A stretch of 64,000 nt of DNA, taken from positions 1-64,000 of the forward strand of contig JBIKXS010000011.1 of NCBI GenBank assembly GCA_044355655.1, in the 5' to 3' direction. The translations under genes and the position numbers were made by a program. The notes beneath the pieces are model-generated. The model was given only the letters and a program-made list of their open reading frames with translations, did not search any database and was not told where the DNA came from. Each line of letters starts with the position of its first letter. The first letter of the stretch is position 1. Source of the DNA: UBA3064 sp023258775 (GTDB taxonomy: Bacteria > Pseudomonadota > Gammaproteobacteria > Burkholderiales > Burkholderiaceae_E). Below, piece by piece: positions 50,285-59,410 of this stretch.

Positions 50285-51522
50285 ATCCGATGGCCGCAGC
50301 GCCGCAGGCGGGCTTTGGCGATGCTTTGTCGCCCAACAATCATGGTCCGCTCGCTGGTGTCAAAGTACTTGATCTTACAACGGTCATCATGGGTCCTTAT
50401 GCGACCCAAATCCTTGGTGATTACGGCGCTGACGTGATCAAAGTCGAAAGTCCCGAGGGCGATGTCATGCGCTTTCCTGGACCTGGTCGATCAGCGCAAA
50501 TGGGTCATGTTTTTTTGAACGTTAACCGCAATAAACGTTCAATCGTTTTGGATTTAAAAACGGAGGCTGGACGGCAGGCCTGTATCGATCTAGCGCGGCA
50601 GGCCGATGTCTTGGTCTACAACATCCGCCCTCAGGCAATGAAGCGACTTCAACTCGCTTACGAGGATTTACATTCAGTGAATCCCCGAATCATTTACGTG
50701 GGCTGTTTTGGCTTTGGGCAGGACGGTCCTTATGCGGCGCGCGCTGCTTATGATGATTTGATTCAGGCGATGAGCGGGGCTGCCGATTTGGTCGGAAGGC
50801 ATCAAGAGGGTCCTCCAAGGCTCGTCCCACTGAATTTTTGCGACCGTGTCTCAGGCCTTCATGTGGTGCAGGTGGTGTTAGCTGCGCTCTTTGCTCGTGA
50901 GCGCCATGGTAAGGGGCAATCGGTTGATGTGCCTATGTTTGAAACCATGACGGCGTTTGCTTTGGGGGAGCATCTTGGTGGCGAGAGTTTTGTCCCGGCT
51001 GAAGGCGCCATGGGCTACAGCAGGATTTTGTCAACTCATCGCAGACCTCATGCCACGCGCGACGGTTTTCTTGTTGTCTTGCCTTACAACAACAAGCAGT
51101 GGGAAGGCTTTCTTCAGGCCGCCGGACGTGATGATTTAAAGCATGATCCGCGTTTTGCGACCCAACAAGCTCGTGCAGCCAATGTTTCGGCCATGTATGA
51201 ATTGATCGGCCAAGAGGTCGCCAAGCACAGCAATGAGGCCTGGGTCGAAAGACTTAAGGCCGTTGATGTGCCATGGACCTTGGTGAACAGGCTTGAGGAT
51301 TTACAACACGATCCTCACTTGCAAGCAGTTGGGCTCTTTCAGGAGGCCGATCATCCGTCTGAAGGGCGTGTGCGTATGACAAGGGTGCCAAGCCAATGGA
51401 GTGAAACACCGCCGTCAATTCGGCGTCTCGCGCCACAACTTGGCGAGCATAGCGCTGAGATACTTCGTGAAGCAGGCTATAGCGACGATAAGATCCAAGC
51501 TGTACTTGGATCCGCAGGCTAA
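50281..51522 (+). CDS. CaiB/BaiF family III CoA-transferase
   Basis: A 413-residue family III CoA-transferase. The N-terminal GPYATQILGDYGADVIKVE and the R-N-K-R-S-I-V-L-D-L-K segment fit. The catalytic Asp is likely in AYDDLIQAMSG. It starts with ATGA overlapping the sua5 stop. In many Burkholderiales a gene of this type sits next to glutaryl-CoA dehydrogenase and activates glutarate with a CoA donor such as succinyl-CoA. Here gcdH is about 1.5 kb away, past an MFS gene. Confidence 0.87.
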   Translation: MNPMAAAPQAGFGDALSPNNHGPLAGVKVLDLTTVIMGPYATQILGDYGADVIKVESPEGDVMRFPGPGRSAQMGHVFLNVNRNKRSIVLDLKTEAGRQACIDLARQADVLVYNIRPQAMKRLQLAYEDLHSVNPRIIYVGCFGFGQDGPYAARAAYDDLIQAMSGAADLVGRHQEGPPRLVPLNFCDRVSGLHVVQVVLAALFARERHGKGQSVDVPMFETMTAFALGEHLGGESFVPAEGAMGYSRILSTHRRPHATRDGFLVVLPYNNKQWEGFLQAAGRDDLKHDPRFATQQARAANVSAMYELIGQEVAKHSNEAWVERLKAVDVPWTLVNRLEDLQHDPHLQAVGLFQEADHPSEGRVRMTRVPSQWSETPPSIRRLAPQLGEHSAEILREAGYSDDKIQAVLGSAG

Positions 51523-51562
51523 TACGTGTGGATTGCAACGACTAAAGATGGCTCGGATCAGC

Positions 51563-51578
51563 ATCACTCATGAGTGAT
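51563..51578. other. 16-base perfect palindrome between converging genes
   Basis: ATCACTCATGAGTGAT lies between the CoA-transferase stop and the leftward MFS stop. With no loop spacing it is a poor hairpin and no T-tract follows, so it is not a typical terminator. It could be a protein site. Perfect 16-base palindromes are rare by chance, but no function can be read. Confidence 0.4.
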
Positions 51579-51591
51579 CGTGTAGCTAAGG

Positions 51592-53034
51592 CTAATGCCT
51601 CAAGCCGGCACCAATCTCTCGTCCCGCAGCAAGCATCGTCATCATAGGTATAGCGGCAATCGCAAAAGCCATGACGATGACTGCCTTAAAGGCATGGGCT
51701 GCTTCGGTGGTCGATACGATTTCCAATAGGCGCCTGAGATCCTGTTCATTCGGTGCTTGATCCCTGAGTGCGATGAAAAGTACAGCGGCGAGCGTCGATA
51801 CCCCGACTGCCGAACCCACGGTGCGACAGCAAGCTACGACCGCAGTGGTGATCCCAGTGAATTGAGCAGGCACCGAGGATTGGGCAACCACCAAGGATGT
51901 GACCATGACCATACCCGAGCCAAGCCCAAGAAATCCCATGACGAAAAGCAAAGGCTTAACGGCATGGACGGGAATGAGGATCATGAGTCCAAGCATGCTA
52001 AGTACCAGGCTCAGCCCTGTGAAAATCACACGACGCGAGGCGCCAGTTCGGTAGGTCCAGCGACCCGCAAGAAAAGCACCACATGGGATACCCAGGGTGA
52101 GCGGTAACATTCTCAGCGCAGCCTCATCGACACTTTGTCCACCCCCCGATTGCATGGCAATTGGCAGCATATTGCTCAAGCCAATCAACATGAAAAAAAT
52201 GCAGGTGACGTTCACGCAGGGCACCCAGACGCCTCGGCGCGAAAGGATCGACGGCGGGATGATGGGTTCGGGGGCACGGCGTTCTTGTGCAATACAAAGG
52301 GCGGTGCTCACGAAGAAGCCGCCCATGAGTAAGAGCATTGTTGGCTCGGCAAGGTGATGTCCTTGCCCGGTGAGGGTCAGCAAGCTCATCAGGCTTGATA
52401 GCGAGACACTGAGCAACATGGCGCCCAACCAATCGATTGGGCGCCGCTTCGTGGTGACGGGTAATAAGCGCAATACCTTGGCCACTCGCCAAATGGCCAG
52501 CAACGTCAAAGGGACCATCGAGGCAAAGACCATGCGCCAGCCAAAAAGTCCGGTCAGATAGCCACCAAGCACAGGTCCGAGCATTGCAGCACTGGCAAAC
52601 GTTGCCGACAGCCACCCTTGATAACGGCCGCGTTCCCTGGCCGGGACAATATCGGCAATCGTCGCCTGAGCCATCGCGATGACTGCACCGCCTGTTAGGC
52701 CTTGCAGGATTCGCATCAGGATTAAGAATGCCATGCTTGGCGCAAGCGCTGACCCAATGCTCGTAAGTGCGAAGCCAAATAGTGATCCGAGCATCAACGG
52801 CCTGCGGCCGTAGAGATCGGAGAGCTTGCCGTAAATCGGGGTTGCCACTGCCGAGGCTGCCAAATAGCCCGACATGACCCAGGGTAGCTGTTCCATATGC
52901 CCCAGGTCTTTTCCAATCGATAGCAGAGCAACCGACACCAACGTGGAGTCGACCGCAGCAACAAAGATGGCGAGGACCAGTCCGGCGATGATGCGGTGGA
53001 TCTGGCCTTCAGTGAAGCGTACTTCGCTTTCCAA
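51592..53034 (-). CDS. DHA2-type MFS transporter (drug:H+ antiporter-like)
   Basis: A 480-residue transporter, predicted to have 14 membrane helices as DHA2 (EmrB/QacA) members do. It has LAIFVAAVDSTLVSVAL in helix 1 and the motif A loop YGKLSDLYGRRPLMLG. Helix 4 and 5 carry GLTGGAVIAMAQ and GPVLGGYLTGLFGW (motif C). It probably exports toxic organics by proton exchange. It starts a few bases after the gcdH stop in the same direction, so it may be co-transcribed. Confidence 0.88.
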   Translation of the reverse strand: MESEVRFTEGQIHRIIAGLVLAIFVAAVDSTLVSVALLSIGKDLGHMEQLPWVMSGYLAASAVATPIYGKLSDLYGRRPLMLGSLFGFALTSIGSALAPSMAFLILMRILQGLTGGAVIAMAQATIADIVPARERGRYQGWLSATFASAAMLGPVLGGYLTGLFGWRMVFASMVPLTLLAIWRVAKVLRLLPVTTKRRPIDWLGAMLLSVSLSSLMSLLTLTGQGHHLAEPTMLLLMGGFFVSTALCIAQERRAPEPIIPPSILSRRGVWVPCVNVTCIFFMLIGLSNMLPIAMQSGGGQSVDEAALRMLPLTLGIPCGAFLAGRWTYRTGASRRVIFTGLSLVLSMLGLMILIPVHAVKPLLFVMGFLGLGSGMVMVTSLVVAQSSVPAQFTGITTAVVACCRTVGSAVGVSTLAAVLFIALRDQAPNEQDLRRLLEIVSTTEAAHAFKAVIVMAFAIAAIPMMTMLAAGREIGAGLRH

Positions 53035-53039
53035 ATGAC

Positions 53040-54245
53040 TCAGAAGAAAGCCTGAATGCCGGTTTGTGCCCGACCAAGGATCAATGCGTGGATGTCGTGG
53101 GTGCCTTCGTAGGTGTTGACGACTTCGAGATTCACGAGATGGCGCGCAACCCCAAACTCATCGGAAATGCCATTGCCGCCCAACATATCTCGGGCCATTC
53201 GAGCAACATCAAGCGCCTTTCCACAGGAGTTTCGCTTCATGATCGACGTGATTTCAACGGCTGCGCTGCCTTCGTCTTTCATCCGACCAAGCCGCAGACA
53301 AGCTTGCAAACCGAGGGTGATTTCGGTCTGCATATCGGCAAGTTTTTTCTGGATCAGTTGATTAGCAGCGAGCGGTCGACCAAATTGCTTACGATCCATT
53401 GTGTATTGACGCGCGCTGTGCCAGCAGTATTCAGCCGCGCCGAGTGCACCCCAGGCAATGCCGTAACGGGCAGAATTCAAGCAGGTGAAGGGTCCCTTGA
53501 GACCTTCAACGCCAGGTAGCATTTGCGCCTCAGAAACATCGACCTGGTCCATGACGATCTCGCCTGTGATGGAGGCTCTCAAGCCGACCTTGCCGAGAAT
53601 TTTAGGGGCGCTTAGGCCCTTCATGCCCTTTTCAAGGATGAAGCCCTTAATCCTTCCATCGTACTCACCGCCCTGACACTTCGCCCAGACCACAAAAACG
53701 TCTGCAATCGGTGAATTCGAAATCCACATCTTGGATCCCGTGAGCAGGTAGCCTCCATCAATCGCTTTCGCGCGGGTGTCCATCGAAGCCGGATCCGAAC
53801 CGTGGTTGGACTCGGTGAGGCCAAAGCAGCCAATCCACTCGCCACTAGCGAGCTTAGGTAGGTATTTGCGACGTTGCGCCTCGGTTCCGAATTCATAAAT
53901 CGGCAGCATCACCAGCGAAGATTGAACACTCATCATGGAGCGATAGCCAGAGTCGATTCGTTCGACTTCGCGAGCGATCAGGCCATAACTCACATAATTG
54001 AGCCCTGGACCACCGTATTCGCTTGGAATCGTTGGGCCTAAAAGGCCAATCTGCCCCATTTCCTGGAAAATTGCTGGGTCGGTGTGCTCGTGTCGAAAAG
54101 CCTCCAGTACCCGTGGGGCAAGCTTGTCTTCACAATAAGCGCTTGCAGCGTCGCGTACCATGCGCTCGTCATCGCTTAGTTGTTGGTCAAGAAGCAGAGG
54201 GTCTGCCCATTGAAAACTGGCTTTTTCCTTGGAACGGTTTTGCAT
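53040..54245 (-). CDS. gcdH: glutaryl-CoA dehydrogenase
   Basis: A 401-residue acyl-CoA dehydrogenase, taken from the ATG at 54245; homologs begin just before FQWADPLLLDQQL, which favours this start over 54269. Motifs are FGLTESNHGSDPASM, KMWISNSPIADVFVVW, and the catalytic Glu in VNTYEGTHDIHALILG. The pattern of residues fits GcdH, which turns glutaryl-CoA into crotonyl-CoA and CO2 in lysine, tryptophan and aromatic degradation. A CoA-transferase gene nearby supports this. Confidence 0.9.
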   Translation of the reverse strand: MQNRSKEKASFQWADPLLLDQQLSDDERMVRDAASAYCEDKLAPRVLEAFRHEHTDPAIFQEMGQIGLLGPTIPSEYGGPGLNYVSYGLIAREVERIDSGYRSMMSVQSSLVMLPIYEFGTEAQRRKYLPKLASGEWIGCFGLTESNHGSDPASMDTRAKAIDGGYLLTGSKMWISNSPIADVFVVWAKCQGGEYDGRIKGFILEKGMKGLSAPKILGKVGLRASITGEIVMDQVDVSEAQMLPGVEGLKGPFTCLNSARYGIAWGALGAAEYCWHSARQYTMDRKQFGRPLAANQLIQKKLADMQTEITLGLQACLRLGRMKDEGSAAVEITSIMKRNSCGKALDVARMARDMLGGNGISDEFGVARHLVNLEVVNTYEGTHDIHALILGRAQTGIQAFF

Positions 54246-54380
54246 TGAAACACTCACAACTTTCTCCATCAATAGGCAAGATTGCGAGAGATTGTAGGAT
54301 GATTCACCAAGGCCAAGCCCTCAAAGCCAGTAAGCACAGTTTCGCAGAAGGGCTTTTCTCGATCGATATAAGGATTGAAA

Positions 54381-55088
54381 ATGATCAAGTCGTGGTTTTC
54401 GCAGGGTGGCGACAAGTCGCAGCCCCAAGCAATGTCGGTCAACCAAGCGCCAGCCAGCCAAGCGACCGCCCACCAAGCAAAGCCCAGCGACACGGCAGCG
54501 ATGCAAGCTCCGGCCAGCCAAGCGGCAGCTAGCCGTGGCCTTGCTGCCGGGCAGTCAGCGAGCAATACCATCGTGGTTGGCGGGGGCTGTTTTTGGTGCA
54601 CAGAAGCAGTGTTTCTTGCGGTTCGCGGCGTTGTAGCAGTTGCTTCAGGCTATAGCGGTGGAAAACAGAACGATCCAGATTATGAATCTATTTGCACCGG
54701 AACGACCGGTCATGCGGAGGTAGTCAGCGTTCAGTTTGATCCGAGCACCATCAACCTCAAAACCCTCTACCAAATCTTTTTTGCCACCCATGATCCAACA
54801 ACCTTGAACCGGCAGGGTTATGACAACGGCACCCAGTACCGTTCGGTGATCTTCACACTTGATGAGGAGCAGCTCAGGGTGGCCCAAACATTGTTTGCCG
54901 AGCTTGAAGCTGCCAAAGTATTTGGAGCACCGATTGTTACTGAAATTGTTCCGCTTGCGCAATTCTGGCGAGCAGAGTCTTATCATCAGAATTACTTTGA
55001 ACGCAATCCATTTCAGGGCTATTGCGTGGGCGTTGTGGCGCCCAAAGTGGCAAAGTTTCGCAAGCAGTTTTCAAAGTATTTGAAGTAG
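54381..55088 (+). CDS. msrA: peptide-methionine (S)-S-oxide reductase MsrA with N-terminal repeat extension
   Basis: A 235-residue MsrA from the ATG at 54381 (AGGA six bases upstream). The core begins IVVGGGCFWCTEAVF with the catalytic Cys, followed by GYSGGKQNDPDYESICTGTTGHAE and QYRSVIF. It reduces methionine-S-sulfoxide in oxidised proteins. Residues about 15-60 are a low-complexity Ala/Gln/Ser/Pro stretch (repeated SQA and PASQA units) that normal MsrA lacks. With no clear signal peptide it is probably cytoplasmic, though a surface or membrane role is not excluded. Confidence 0.93.
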   Translation: MIKSWFSQGGDKSQPQAMSVNQAPASQATAHQAKPSDTAAMQAPASQAAASRGLAAGQSASNTIVVGGGCFWCTEAVFLAVRGVVAVASGYSGGKQNDPDYESICTGTTGHAEVVSVQFDPSTINLKTLYQIFFATHDPTTLNRQGYDNGTQYRSVIFTLDEEQLRVAQTLFAELEAAKVFGAPIVTEIVPLAQFWRAESYHQNYFERNPFQGYCVGVVAPKVAKFRKQFSKYLK

Positions 55089-55126
55089 CAAAGGGTGAAG
55101 TAGCAAAGGGTGAAGTAGCAAAGGGT
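55082..55126 (+). repeat. three perfect 15-base copies of the msrA 3' end
   Basis: GAAGTAGCAAAGGGT occurs three times with no mismatch at 55082-55096, 55097-55111 and 55112-55126. The first copy contains the end of msrA, whose stop TAG is at 55086-55088. The third copy ends exactly where the stop of the converging pdxH begins (55127). Each copy contains a TAG. Confidence 0.97.
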
Positions 55127-55780
55127 CTAAGGCGCAAGCCGCTCTCGCTGCCATGGCGCTTGCGCGCTCGGCGCTGCGCGTCGATAGCGCAGTCGGTCAT
55201 GGAGGCGTGAGCTTCGTCCCTGCCAGAATTCGATCATGTCAGGAACCACTCGATAGCCACCCCAGTGGGGCGGCCGAGGTGGTGAATTACCCCATTGCGC
55301 TTTGTAGCGGGCTTCCTCGGCTTCAAGCACATCTCGCGAGGCAATGACCGTACTTTGTGGTGAAGCCCAGGCGCCAAGTCGGCTTCCAAGTGGTCTTGAA
55401 CGGTAGTAGTCATCGGACTCTTCATCGCTCACCTTGAGGGCAAATCCCTCAATACGTACTTGTCGTTCAAGCGGAGCCCACAAGAACACAAGCGCAACGG
55501 CGGATCGCTGCTCAATATCCTGCCCCTTGGCGCTCTGATAATTGGTAAAGAATGTAAATCCATCATGCTCGATACCCTTGAGCAGGAGAATCCGAGCACT
55601 GGGTCGACCAGCCTCGTTAATCGTACTTAGGCTAAAGGCATTGACCTCGCTAACCTGGGCGTGAACAGCCTCGTCGAACCAGCGTCGAAAAAGGGCCATC
55701 GGCTCGTCGCCCGCATCGGATTCATGCAAGCATGCATGTTGGTAGTCCTTTCTGATCGCTGCGATTTGTTCGGTATTCAT
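55127..55780 (-). CDS. pdxH: pyridoxamine/pyridoxine 5'-phosphate oxidase
   Basis: A 217-residue PNPOx from the ATG at 55780 (the upstream reading to 55834 adds a poor N-terminus). It has the phosphate/FMN segments ARILLLKGIEHDGFTFFTNY, RQVRIEGFALKVSDEESDDYY, GSRLGAWASPQS and the C-terminal FWQGRSSRLHDRLRYRR. Using FMN and O2, it makes pyridoxal phosphate. Full length for the family. It converges with msrA over the 15-base repeats. Confidence 0.97.
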   Translation of the reverse strand: MNTEQIAAIRKDYQHACLHESDAGDEPMALFRRWFDEAVHAQVSEVNAFSLSTINEAGRPSARILLLKGIEHDGFTFFTNYQSAKGQDIEQRSAVALVFLWAPLERQVRIEGFALKVSDEESDDYYRSRPLGSRLGAWASPQSTVIASRDVLEAEEARYKAQWGNSPPRPPHWGGYRVVPDMIEFWQGRSSRLHDRLRYRRAAPSAQAPWQRERLAP

Positions 55781-55861
55781 AGCTTGATCTTGCCCGTCGA
55801 AATATACAAATAGACTGTTAAGGCCCCGAGCCAAGCAATGCTCCTTAGCTCGTTAAAAGCG

Positions 55862-57001
55862 TCAACCCATTTCAATGCGAAGCGATTTCACAATTGGTGC
55901 CCAGCGAGCTTCCTCTTGAGCAAGTAATTGGGCCATTGCTTGACTTGTTCCGCCAATCGGATCCATACCCGATTTCGCAAGCGCATCCTTGATTGATGCT
56001 TCAGCCAAGACAGCGTTTATCTGCTGATTCATTTGGTCGATGAGAGAATCGGCTGTCCCGGCAGGCGCTGCTACCGCATTGAAAAGTGGTGCATTAACGC
56101 GAGGATAGCCGAGATCGGCAAAACGGGGCGTGTTGCCCAAGGCCGGGCTCGCCTGAGCTTGAGCCTGGGCGAGTACACGCAAACGACCCTGCTGTATCGG
56201 AGCCTGAACATTCACAAAGGCGGTGAAAAGTGCCTGGACTTGGTCTTGCATGGTAGCTAGAACAGCCGATGGTCCGCCCTGATAGGGGATATGAACCATG
56301 AAAAAGCCGGCTTCGGCCTTAAACAATTCCATCGTAAGATGTGATGCGCTTGCATTGCCGACCGAGGCATACTGAAAGCGTCCTGGACTGGCTTTCATCA
56401 ACGAGACGAACTCAGCCAGGTTCTTTGCTGCGGCAACGCCTTGCGAGGGTACGACCAGCACATGAGGCTGAGATACGGTGGCAATGACAGGCTTCAAGTC
56501 ACGCAAAGGGTGATAGCTTAGCTTTGGATAGAGTAAGTGGGCTGTGGCTAGTGGTCCATTAAATCCCACGAAATAATGATGCCCGTCGGCTGGCGAACGG
56601 GCTACTTCACTTGCAGCAATCGTACCGCCAGCGCCAGGCCGATTCTCGACAATATGGGTTCTTCCATCGATTTGTCGCAGGCGCTCGGCAATTCGACGGG
56701 CGGCAATATCGACCGAAGAGCCTGGCGGCGTGGGAACCAGCCAACGAATGTTGTGGCGCGACTGGCTATGCGCAGTACGGACCCATGGTCCTAGTCCATG
56801 GCCAGCAAAGACCGCCAGGCTCAGTTGACCGATGCGACGGCTTGCTTGGGCTAGCAGATTGCGTCGATCTCCGCTGGTATGTTTGACCTTGCGGTCAGGA
56901 TCGAGGTCACTGGCACTTTTCTCAGAGGGTTGCGCGTCAGTTTGAAAAGTACGCTGACGAGTGGTGCATTGCCCGCTCGGGCTTGAGTCAATGTCGGTCA
57001 T
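55862..57001 (-). CDS. Bug/TctC-family substrate-binding protein
   Basis: A 379-residue protein from the ATG at 57001 (longer readings cross the divergent start region). After a polar N-terminus with an export-like stretch (LLAQASRRIGQLSLAVFAG) comes the Bug core IRWLVPTPPGSSVDIAARRIAERL, then ENRPGAGGTIAASEVA, HYFVGFNGPLATAH, and a MGEEAR-like final stretch. It would bind a carboxylate in the periplasm. It lacks a transporter partner in the window and is divergent from the DUF3108 gene. The N-terminus is unusually long. Confidence 0.85.
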   Translation of the reverse strand: MTDIDSSPSGQCTTRQRTFQTDAQPSEKSASDLDPDRKVKHTSGDRRNLLAQASRRIGQLSLAVFAGHGLGPWVRTAHSQSRHNIRWLVPTPPGSSVDIAARRIAERLRQIDGRTHIVENRPGAGGTIAASEVARSPADGHHYFVGFNGPLATAHLLYPKLSYHPLRDLKPVIATVSQPHVLVVPSQGVAAAKNLAEFVSLMKASPGRFQYASVGNASASHLTMELFKAEAGFFMVHIPYQGGPSAVLATMQDQVQALFTAFVNVQAPIQQGRLRVLAQAQAQASPALGNTPRFADLGYPRVNAPLFNAVAAPAGTADSLIDQMNQQINAVLAEASIKDALAKSGMDPIGGTSQAMAQLLAQEEARWAPIVKSLRIEMG

Positions 57002-57071
57002 GTTGGATTGAATCGAATGAGTGCAACGCTTGAGGATAGCATTGGGGTATGCAAAAGTTGATCGCAACATC

Positions 57072-58673
57072 ATGATGCTTGTTGAAACGCAAGCCTCCGA
57101 CCGAGTGCTGGAAAAATCGCTGAGTTGGATAAAGCTTGAGCGACGATTTCTTAGGCGAGGACTTATTGTTGCCGCCGCCTTGCATCTTGCCTTTCCGTTC
57201 GCGCTCATAGCACCCCAGTGGTGGGTAATGGCTTCAAGCAAGCGCGCAATAGGCGTTGAGCACGGTCAACATCAAGACCAATTCCAGGGTTCGGATAAGA
57301 TCGAATCAAACGAGACCGCTAGCACTGAGTCGCCACCTAAGCTTCAACGTAGTCAGCTTAGGATTATCTTCAGCCAGAGTCTTGGCCAGCCGCCTACAAG
57401 TCTCAGTGCCATAGATCCTGACCCTCAAAAGGCTGCGCTTGAGCAGCAGGCGGATACAAGGGTCGAGTCGTCTGAATCCTTCTCGGCAGACCCTGAGCCG
57501 CAAGCTATAGCGCTTGCGCAAACGGAACCTCTCCCACAATTGCCAGAGCAATCATCAGCAGCACTGGCCTTGGACAATTCGATGGCATCTTTTGAGCAGA
57601 CTCATCGAGACGATGCGTCGCGCACTCAGCCTGCTGCGTCTGAAATGTCAGGGGTTCAAGCCAGCGTTGAATCGCCACCTGATCAAACGCAAAAAAGCCA
57701 AGTTGAAGCAGAGGCGATCAGCGCAGTGCCGGCAACGATTGCTGGGGAATCGGCAACAACGGGCCGAAAAGCGCAACTTGAAGCCGAATTAAGGTCATTA
57801 TCCGAGCGCATCCAGGCTTATCAGCGGCAGCAGGAAAAAGAGCAGGCAAACAATACCGATACGATCCGAGGTCCGGCCGAGGCTAATACCTCGGCGTCAG
57901 ATGCTTCACCAGCCTCAGTCCAGGAATCCAGACCAAGTTCCGGCGCGCAGGCAACATCAACGCCTGCGCCAGAAAGCGCGACACGGGAGGCGATGATTCA
58001 AGCTCGCCTGCCCGTCAAACTCAAAGCCTTTCGCGGGCAATGGAAGTATAAAATGTATTACGGTGAGCGGGCCGATGACAGTGTTGTCGCTCAGGTACGA
58101 TTTGAGGTTGAAGTTACCGAGGACCTCTATGTCCTGCGTAGCTTTGCAAGACCGCAGGGCTTAGCGGCTGTGTTTTTTCAGGGTGACTTTACCCAGGAGA
58201 GCAGAGGCGTAGTTTCTGAATGGGGCTATCGTCCAGCGTATTACGAAGAGCAACGCGGGCAGCGCGGCAAACGTTGGGCGCAAATGGACTGGGATCAGCG
58301 AGAGGTTCGACTCTCGGACGGCGCACGACTGCCGATCGCTCAAGGTGTCCAGGATCGCCTGAGCATCGCATGGCAGTTATCGGCGCTCGCCAATAGTCAA
58401 TTGGCACGTCTGCAATCGCCTGATGGTGTTCAAATTCCCTTGATCCTGTCACGACACATCGAATTGAATCGCTTTTTTGCGAGAGCGGCTGCCGAGGAAA
58501 TCATCGACGGGCAGCGGCTTCGCCTGCTTAAGGTCGAGCGTGAAGCTCGTCCAGGTAAACGGGACGCCAGTATTGAGGTATGGTTGGACGTTAACCGCGA
58601 TATGCTTCCCGTTCGGCTACGCATCGAGGATCGCCGAGGTCGGGTGGTTGAACAATTGCTACAAAAGGAATAA
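57072..58673 (+). CDS. DUF3108-domain protein with long disordered linker
   Basis: About 533 residues with uncertain start (ATG at 57072 or 57075; no good ribosome site). A membrane anchor (RRGLIVAAALHLAFPFALI) lies near residue 30. A linker of about 240 residues is rich in Gln, Ser, Ala, Glu and Pro. The last 230 residues match DUF3108: FRGQWKYKMYYGERADDSV, FFQGDFTQESRGVV, DLSIAW-like RLSIAWQLSAL and IEVWLDVNRDMLPVRLRIEDR. It is probably periplasmic or outer-membrane-facing. Function is unknown. Confidence 0.75.
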   Translation: MMLVETQASDRVLEKSLSWIKLERRFLRRGLIVAAALHLAFPFALIAPQWWVMASSKRAIGVEHGQHQDQFQGSDKIESNETASTESPPKLQRSQLRIIFSQSLGQPPTSLSAIDPDPQKAALEQQADTRVESSESFSADPEPQAIALAQTEPLPQLPEQSSAALALDNSMASFEQTHRDDASRTQPAASEMSGVQASVESPPDQTQKSQVEAEAISAVPATIAGESATTGRKAQLEAELRSLSERIQAYQRQQEKEQANNTDTIRGPAEANTSASDASPASVQESRPSSGAQATSTPAPESATREAMIQARLPVKLKAFRGQWKYKMYYGERADDSVVAQVRFEVEVTEDLYVLRSFARPQGLAAVFFQGDFTQESRGVVSEWGYRPAYYEEQRGQRGKRWAQMDWDQREVRLSDGARLPIAQGVQDRLSIAWQLSALANSQLARLQSPDGVQIPLILSRHIELNRFFARAAAEEIIDGQRLRLLKVEREARPGKRDASIEVWLDVNRDMLPVRLRIEDRRGRVVEQLLQKE

Positions 58674-58675
58674 AG

Positions 58676-59359
58676 GTGGAGCAGAATCAGGTTCAAGACG
58701 ATCAGGCGCCAAGCCTCTCATTGCGCATCGTCCCAGTGACGCCTTTCGAACAGAATTGTTCCTTATTGATCTGCAAACAGACGCAGCAGGCTGTTGCAAT
58801 TGATCCAGGCGGCGATTTGGACAAGATTGACCGCGCGCTCAAGCAGACGGGCGCAAGCCTTGCTTATGTGCTGCTTACCCACGGGCATATCGACCACTGT
58901 GGGCAAGCTCGTGAATACGCTGACAGGCACCAGGTCGGATTGATCGGTCCCCATGAAGATGATGCTTTTTGGATCGATCAACTACCGATGCAGGGCCAGC
59001 GATTTGGTTTTCCCACCTTAAAGGCCTTCAAGCCTGACCGTTGGCTTAAGCAGGGTGACATGCTCAGTTTTGGCAAACAAAAGCTTGAGGTGCATCACAC
59101 GCCAGGCCACACGCCAGGGCATGTCGTTTTTCATCATCGGGCTGTCGGGTTGGCCATCGTCGGCGATGTGCTCTTTGATGGCTCAATCGGTCGGACTGAC
59201 TTTCCTAGAGGTAATCATGCTGACTTGATCGCCTCGATTCAACGCGAGCTATGGCCGATGGGTAACGACACCCGATTCGTACCCGGGCATGGTCCGATGT
59301 CAAGCTTTGGTGAACAGCGTGCGCATAACCCTTATGTATCAGATGCGGCTCTCGGCTGA
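58676..59359 (+). CDS. metallo-beta-lactamase-fold hydrolase (glyoxalase II-like)
   Basis: A 227-residue MBL-fold protein. It starts at GTG 58676, with AAGGA seven bases upstream and two bases after the DUF3108 stop, so the two genes are coupled. The metal-binding motif is LLTHGHIDHCG; then HHTPGHTPGHVVFH, VGDVLFDGSIGRTDFP and VPGHGPMS. Length and motifs fit the short YcbL-type branch of glyoxalase II or persulfide dioxygenase-like enzymes; the thioester substrate is not determined. Confidence 0.9.
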   Translation: MEQNQVQDDQAPSLSLRIVPVTPFEQNCSLLICKQTQQAVAIDPGGDLDKIDRALKQTGASLAYVLLTHGHIDHCGQAREYADRHQVGLIGPHEDDAFWIDQLPMQGQRFGFPTLKAFKPDRWLKQGDMLSFGKQKLEVHHTPGHTPGHVVFHHRAVGLAIVGDVLFDGSIGRTDFPRGNHADLIASIQRELWPMGNDTRFVPGHGPMSSFGEQRAHNPYVSDAALG

Positions 59360-59410
59360 GATCTTGTTCAACCAGCCACTTGCTCTGAGTAGCAGCTTTG
59401 CCTTAAACCT

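Noticed and set aside
51563..51578. Bidirectional terminator at the palindrome
   Set aside because: No loop and no T-tract on either side; kept only as an unexplained palindrome.
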